Below the pieces are notes generated by a model, which ran no database searches, was not told the origin of the DNA, and was given only the letters and a program-made list of their open reading frames with translations. Made by a program: the position numbers and the translations under genes. 64,000 nucleotides of DNA from Gambelia wislizenii (lineage: Eukaryota > Chordata > Lepidosauria > Squamata > Crotaphytidae): positions 377,500,687 through 377,564,686 of the forward strand of contig JAUMIR010000001.1 of assembly GCA_030847615.1 (NCBI GenBank). Reading direction: 5' to 3'. Below are positions 59,001-64,000 of the stretch, piece after piece. Numbering within the stretch: the stretch's first letter is position 1; every line of letters starts with the position of its first letter.

Positions 59001-60224
59001 ACCCCCAAAAAACCCTTTTTATTGTTCTTAACCTCCCTAGCAAGCCTGAGCTCATTCTGCGCTTTAGCTTTTCTGACTTTACTCCTACACGTGTTCGCTA
59101 TCTGTTTGAATTCTTCTTTGGTCATTTCCCCCCTTTTCCATTTCCTATACATGTTCCATTTAAAACTTAGCTCCATTGAAAGTTCTTTAGTCATCCATCC
59201 TGGTTTCTTGAGACACCTCCCATTTTTCTTCCTCAATGGTACTGTTTGAAATTGTGCCTTCAGTATCTCCCTTTTGAGAAAGTCCCATCCGTCTTGAGGT
59301 CTCTTCTCTTTTAGTATTCCTGACCATGGGATCACCCCCAGTATTTCCCTGAGTTTATTGAAATCAGCTCTCCTAAAGTCAAGAATACGTGTCTGACTAT
59401 GCCTGGCTTTTCCTTTCCATTGTATAACAAACTCCAGGAGAACATGATCACTCTCACCTAAGGATCCCACCACTTGCACCCCATTAACCAGGTCATCTCT
59501 GTTGGTTAGGATCAGATCTAAAATAGCTGACCCCCTTGTTGCCTCTTCCACCTTTTGGACCATGAAATTGTCTTCCAGGCATGTAAGGAATTTGCTAGAC
59601 CTTGAAGTTTTGGCTGAGTTAGATTGCCAGCAAATATCAGGATAGTTGAAGTCACCCATCACTACTACATCTCTCCTTTCTGCATGTGTGTTCATCTGTT
59701 CTAGAAAGGCATCATCCAATTCCTCCGTCTGATTTGGGGGTCTGTAGTAGAGTCCCACAATAACATCCCTGTTGTTTCCCTCCCCTTTAATTTTTATCCA
59801 GATGCTCTCCACCTGGCTTCCAGTATTGATGTCATGGATCTCTTCCCTGGTGTAAATATCCCTGACATATAATGCTATTCCTCCTCCTTTCCTGTTTGGC
59901 CTGTTTCTCCTATAAAGGTTATACTCCTCTATTCCTACATTCCAATCATGAGACTCGTCCCACCAGGTTTCAGTAATGCCTATTATATCATATTTGTTTT
60001 GTAGTGCGAGGAGTTCAAGTTCATCTTGCTTATTTCCCATGCTCTGTGCATTAGTGTAGAGACATCTAAGACCATGTGTTCCCTTTACTTGCTCCCTGTG
60101 CAAGTTTTTTTGCCTCCCACTGTTGGGTCCTTGCGCTGTTTGCCTTGTTCCCTCTATGACAGTTTGACTATTTTCTCCAGCCCTTTTGCCTTCCAGAATA
60201 TTGTCTCCCTCCCGCATTTTCCCC
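58990..60224 (-). pseudogene. CR1-A endonuclease part of ORF2
   Basis: Reads from MGKMREGDNILEG to about VKNNKKGF at 58990. The open frame continues upstream to 60307, but that part is 3' sequence of CR1-B read through. Endonuclease motifs are all present: LYTNAQSMGNKQDEL, ITETWWDES, GLYYRPP, GDFNYPDICW, LDLILTN and GESDHVLLEF. These are the catalytic Asn, Glu, Asp/Asn and SDH blocks of APE-type LINE nucleases, which nick the target. The frame is lost in the run of G/T at about 58993. Confidence 0.92.
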
Positions 60225-60345
60225 ATTTTCCTGTAGTTTGAATCTATTGCTCCATGTCCTAATCTCTGGAGCAGCAGAAAAGAAGCTTGCTCCATCTTCA
60301 ATATCACCTTTTTTCAAATATGTAAACATGGCTATCATGTCACCT
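60225..60345 (-). mobile_element. CR1-B, continuation
   Basis: GTCCTAATCTCTGGAGCAGC to GCTATCATGTCACCTCTT is the reverse complement of CR1 C-terminal sequence, colinear with the part at 57.48-57.56 kb in CR1-A. It joins the 3' part at 56.8-57.07 kb across the CR1-A insertion. Confidence 0.88.
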
Positions 60346-60795
60346 CTTTTACAAAAAAAAAATTATAATGTATTAAGATACATTAAAGCATTTCAAAATT
60401 AGAAAGAAAAATATGGTAAGTACAAAACAGAAAAACGTAAAGTAAAAGATATACATTCCCCCCCCCCCCCGCATATCCACAGGACCCATATCTGCAGATT
60501 CACTTTCCTGCATCCAAAAATATGGTCTCTCTAAGCATCTTCTAGGTCTTTCAGCATGATTCTATGGTGTACTTTGACCAGAAGTCATTCATTCTAATAA
60601 GGTTCACTATTATCTCTGGTTTCTGGTATTCATGGTAAGTCTAGGAATGAATCCCCTACAGATACAGGGGTTGCACTGTAAAGAGTAAAGATTAAGGAGA
60701 AAAGAAAAAGATGACTTCCTTTACTCCTTTCAGCAGTTATATAAAATATAATTCTTTCAAACCTCTCTAAGTACAAATCAAACTAGCTGTTCGTG
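60346..60795. mobile_element. ~450-bp insertion in CR1-B
   Basis: Flanked by GTCACCTCTT (60334-60343) and GTCACTTCTT (about 60800), which occur once in an uninterrupted CR1, so this looks like an insertion with a ~10-bp duplication. Inside is a C-run at 60459 and a Tigger-like portion (CATATCCACAGGACCCATAT ... GATACAGGGGTTGCACTGTA) at about 60470-60680. The family of the outer insert is unknown. Confidence 0.65.
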
Positions 60796-61655
60796 TCACT
60801 TCTTAACCTTTTTTTTCTCTGGGCTAAATATACTGAGCTCCCTAAGCCGCTGCTCATAGGGCATACTTTCCAGACTTTTTACAGTTTGGGTCACCATCTT
60901 TGGACATGTTTCAGCTTGTCAATATCCTTGTTTTGTGGTGCCCAGAACTGGATACAGTATTCCAGGTGAAATCTGATCAAAGCAGAATAGAGTAGTATTC
61001 TATTATTTCCCTTGATCTAGACATTAGACTCTAATAATGCAGCCTAGGATCATATTACCTTTTTTAGCTGCTGCATCACACTGTTCACTCCTGTTCAGCC
61101 TGTGGTCTACTAAGACTCCTAGATCCCTTTCACATGTACTGGTCAAGCCAGGTGTCACCCATCCTATATCTGTGCATTTCCTTTTTTCTGCCTAAGAGTA
61201 GTACCTTACATTTCTCCCTGTTGAAATTCATTTTGTTAGTTTTGGCCCAGATTTCTAATCTGTTGAGGTCATTTTAAAATCGGATCCTGTCCTCTGGGAT
61301 ATTCACTATCCGTCCTAAGTTGGTGTTATCTGCAAACAATAAGCACACACTCTGTTCCCTCATCCAAATTTTTAATAAAAATGTTGAATAGCACTGGGCC
61401 CAGGACAGAACCCTGTAGCATCCCACTAGTCACTTCTCTCCAGGATGAAGAGGAGGCATTGGTGACTACCCTTTGGGTTCAGTTGGTTAACCAATTACAA
61501 ATCCACCTAACAGTCGCATTGTCTAGCATATATGTTCCTAACCTTTTTGCAAAGATATCATGGGGAACCTTGTCAATGGCCTTACTGAAATCAAGATAAC
61601 ACTACATCCACAGCATTCCCTTCATCTACCAAGTTTGTAACTCTATTAAAAAAAA

Positions 61656-61695
<40 letters not shown>

Positions 61696-61969
61696 AGTCT
61701 GGCATGACTTGTTTTTGAGAAACCCATGTTGACTTTTAGGGATCACGGTGTTCCTTTCTAAGTGCTTACAGATTGTTTAATGATCTGCTCTAGAATATTT
61801 CCTGATATTGAGACCAGGTTTACTGGGTAGTAATTTTTGTGTCCTCTCCCCCCACACCTCTTTTTGAAGATTAGGACAACGTTTGCCTTCCTCCAGTCTT
61901 CTGGGACTTCTCTTCTCTAGGAATTCTCAAATATTATTGCCAGTAGTTCTGACATAACATCTGCCAATT
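60796..61969 (-). mobile_element. CR1-B, RT region
   Basis: Reverse complement of CR1 RT: CACTGGGCCCAGGACAGAAC at about 61394 (PQGSVLG region) and GATCAAAGCAGAATAGAGTA near 60974. Many indels, and the poly-A/GA tract at 61646-61691 lies within it. Much older than CR1-A. Confidence 0.92.
61646..61691. repeat. A-run plus (GA)n
   Basis: About 18 A then about 13 GA units, directly visible. Confidence 0.95.
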
Positions 61970-63004
61970 ATTTTTTTTCCATAATACTTTTTATTGATAT
62001 TATTGCCAATGACAACTTATCACCCTTATAAAACTTCCCCATCTGTCAAATCCCAGTTTGTATAATAACATTTTTTCTCCCTTTGTATCTCCATAAACAA
62101 AAAATACTTTCCATTATGTGTTATTCATATTATTCTACTAGCAAATAACATATTTTTCTATCTTTGCCATACCATACATCCAATACAATACATATAAAGT
62201 AAATCTTTCTTCCTCTTCTGTTAAATTCCATAAGGAAAAAACCATTTTTTTAATACAAACCATATGCTATATTACAATATATTTACATATAACCTCTAAT
62301 ACAATCCTGTACCATAAATTAAATTCTTTAATTTCCCATTATCACGGTAAATCACCAACTCAAAATCATTTTATTAACTCTTCTCTCTCTTTTTTTGTTA
62401 AGATATATTAACCTATTAGATCTGGATACCTCAATTTTCGATTTTCATTTTTCAAATCCCCCCTCTTGTATATAAATCCACAAAGGATTCCACGATTCCA
62501 AGAAAGATTTATCCATTTTGTTTTCCAAAAGATAAGTGAGCTTATCCATTTCAGCAATTTCCAATAGCTTTTCAAACCATTCAGCCTCTGATGGAATCTC
62601 CTCTTTTCTCCAGTACCTAGCATATACGATTGTAGCGGTAATGCACATATGCCAAAGTAACCTTTTTGTTTTTCCATTTTCATTTGCAAGATTAGTATTC
62701 TCATAAATACCCAACAGGAAAATTTCAGGTAACAACTCTATTTTCTTATTCAGGATCTTTTGAATTTTTGCTCGAATCATACCCCAAAATTTCTTTGCTT
62801 TTTTACAACCCCACCATTGATGAAAAAGGGTACCCTTCCCTTCTTGACATTTCCAACATTGGTTGGAAGCACCTCGCATCATTTTCGCAATCCTCACTGG
62901 AGAAAGATACCACCTTAACATTATCTTTAAGACATTTTCTTGCAAGTTATAAGATCTTGTAAATTTTGTCACTCTATTCCAAGATGCTTCCCATCCTTCA
63001 AATT
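61970..63004 (-). mobile_element. 5'-truncated L1 LINE inside CR1-B
   Basis: On the minus strand the frame from 63004 to 62445 encodes the C-terminus of L1 ORF2: KIMLRWYLSPVRIAKM, CWKCQEGKGTLFHQWWGCKK, PEIFLLGIYENTN and EEIPSEAEWFEKLLEIAEMD. A ~475-bp AT-rich 3' UTR and an A-run (plus-strand TTTTTTTT at 61971) follow. Target duplications CATCTGCCAATT (61958-61969) and CATCTGCCAGTT (63005-63016) flank it. Confidence 0.94.
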
Positions 63005-64000
63005 CATCTGCCAGTTCTTTTAATGACCTCGGGTGTAGTTCATCTGGCCCTATAGACTTGAATTTATTGCGAGTAGCCAGGTATTGCTGTACTACCTCTT
63101 TACCAATGCTGTTCTGCTTTTCCTGTGCTACTACATTTCCCCCAGGTTGAACACTGTTTTCCTTTTGGGAGAAGAACAAGGTATAGAATGTGTTCAATAG
63201 TTCTACCTTTTCTCTGTCCCCTATTAGCACTTAGCCATCTTCTCCATGCAGTGGCCCTACCATTTCCTTGTTCTTCCTTTTGCTAGGGACATAACCAAAA
63301 AAGCCCTGTTTGTTTTTTTAATCTCTCTAGCAAGGCTGAGCTTGTTCTGTGCTTTAGCTTTTTAAAATTTTCTTCCTACACATTCTGGGTATTTGTTTGA
63401 TTTCCTCTTTGGTGATTTCTCCCTTTTTCTATTTCTTCTACATTTCGCTTTTAAATTTTAACTCAGTTGAAAGTTTTTTAGACATCCATTCTTTAGACCC
63501 CTCCCATTTTTCCTCCTCATTGGAATTGTTTGGAATTGTGCCAAACAATTCAGTAACTCACTTTTGAGATCCATCATGAAGTCCCTTCTCTTTTAGTATT
63601 CTTGACCATGGGATCACACCCAATATTTCCCTAAGTTTACTGAAAACAGCTTTCTTAAAGTCTAGAATGCATGTCTGACTACGCTTGGCTTCCCGTTTCC
63701 ACTGTATAACAAACTCCAGGAAGAAATGGTCACTCCCACCCACTCAGTGGGTCATCACTGTTTGTTAGGATCAGGTATAAAATAGCTAATTCCCTAATAG
63801 CATTTTTCCTCTTCTGGGCAATGAAATTATCTGCAAAGCAAGTGAGCAGTTTGTTGGACCTTATATTCTTGGCTGAGTTTAACTTCCAACAAATATCAGA
63901 ATAGTTGAAATCTCCCATTGCTACTATATATCTCCTTTCTGAATTTGTGATCATCTGAAGGCATCGTCCACATCCTCAGTCTGGCTTGTTGGGGGTCTGT
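63005..64000 (-). mobile_element. CR1-B, upstream ORF2 region, cut by window edge
   Basis: Translation in pieces gives GPDELHPRSLKELAD, REKVELLNTFYTLFFS, then endonuclease end-part SDHFFLEFVIQWK and MGDFNYSDICW near 63730-63910. Frames are broken repeatedly. The element runs beyond the window. Confidence 0.9.

Larger units (their letters stand above)
57221..60224 (-). mobile_element. near-intact CR1 LINE (CR1-A), ORF2 with endonuclease and RT
   Basis: About 3 kb on the minus strand, from the start of ORF2 to the CR1 tail (plus-strand TCATAGAATCATAGAATTG). It carries apurinic endonuclease then reverse transcriptase. ORF1 is missing, so the copy is 5'-truncated. Two single-base shifts, near 58993 and 57415, are the only obvious coding lesions, so this is the youngest large element in the window. 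Confidence 0.95.

Noticed and set aside
60225..60307. N-terminal start of the CR1-A endonuclease frame at 60307
   Set aside because: The first ~28 codons are 3' sequence of the older CR1-B read in another frame; the CR1-A sequence begins at about 60224.

Overview
The window is vertebrate nuclear DNA, very probably from a squamate reptile and more likely a lizard. The basis is its repeat families: tRNA-derived SINEs with a Bov-B-like tail (Sauria type), SINEs with a 5S-rRNA-derived head (5S-Sauria type), abundant CR1 LINEs, an L1 fragment, a DIRS-type tyrosine-recombinase retrotransposon, Tigger/pogo-like MITEs and Penelope-like remnants. No rRNA gene, functional tRNA gene, CRISPR array or operon was found. 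Family names come from recognised sequence features and memory, not from a library search.

The only host coding sequence found is one 182-bp internal exon at 52385-52566 (+). It encodes 60 residues that match, as I recall it, the N-terminal metallophosphoesterase region of MPPED2. No other coding exon of that gene was seen. The window is therefore read as more than 52 kb of the intron before this exon and more than 11 kb of the intron after it.

Layout: 1-0.8 kb is a LINE 3' end. The 2.7-31.6 kb region holds interspersed SINEs, MITEs, CR1 tails and four copies of an unassigned LINE family with a C-terminal zinc finger; one of these has a perfect 22-bp target-site duplication. It also holds a 62-bp minisatellite near 19.6 kb and a three-layer nest at 24.9-26.35 kb (solo LTR inside a Tigger-like MITE inside a Penelope-like remnant). 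The 32.8-39 kb region holds MITEs, an L2-type LINE broken by a SINE, a CR1 fragment and GC-rich palindromic DNA. The 40.1-42.65 kb region is an internally deleted DIRS element with inverted terminal repeats and an internal complementary region. The 42.65-56.2 kb region is mostly intron with solo LTRs and MITEs around the exon. From 56.8 kb to the end is a CR1 nest: an older minus-strand CR1 invaded by a nearly intact CR1, by a truncated L1 and by a 450-bp unknown insert.

The least ordinary signals are two short templated duplications (37 bp and 29 bp, each identical to a locus 1.4-1.8 kb away and each inside a repeat), the complete DIRS end architecture on a deleted element, a ~145-bp segment shared between 53.8 kb and the 3' side of the young CR1, hammerhead-ribozyme-like motifs in Penelope-type sequence, and a long near-perfect hairpin at 44.9 kb. 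I found no new host gene system; the interest lies in mobile-element structure and repair scars.
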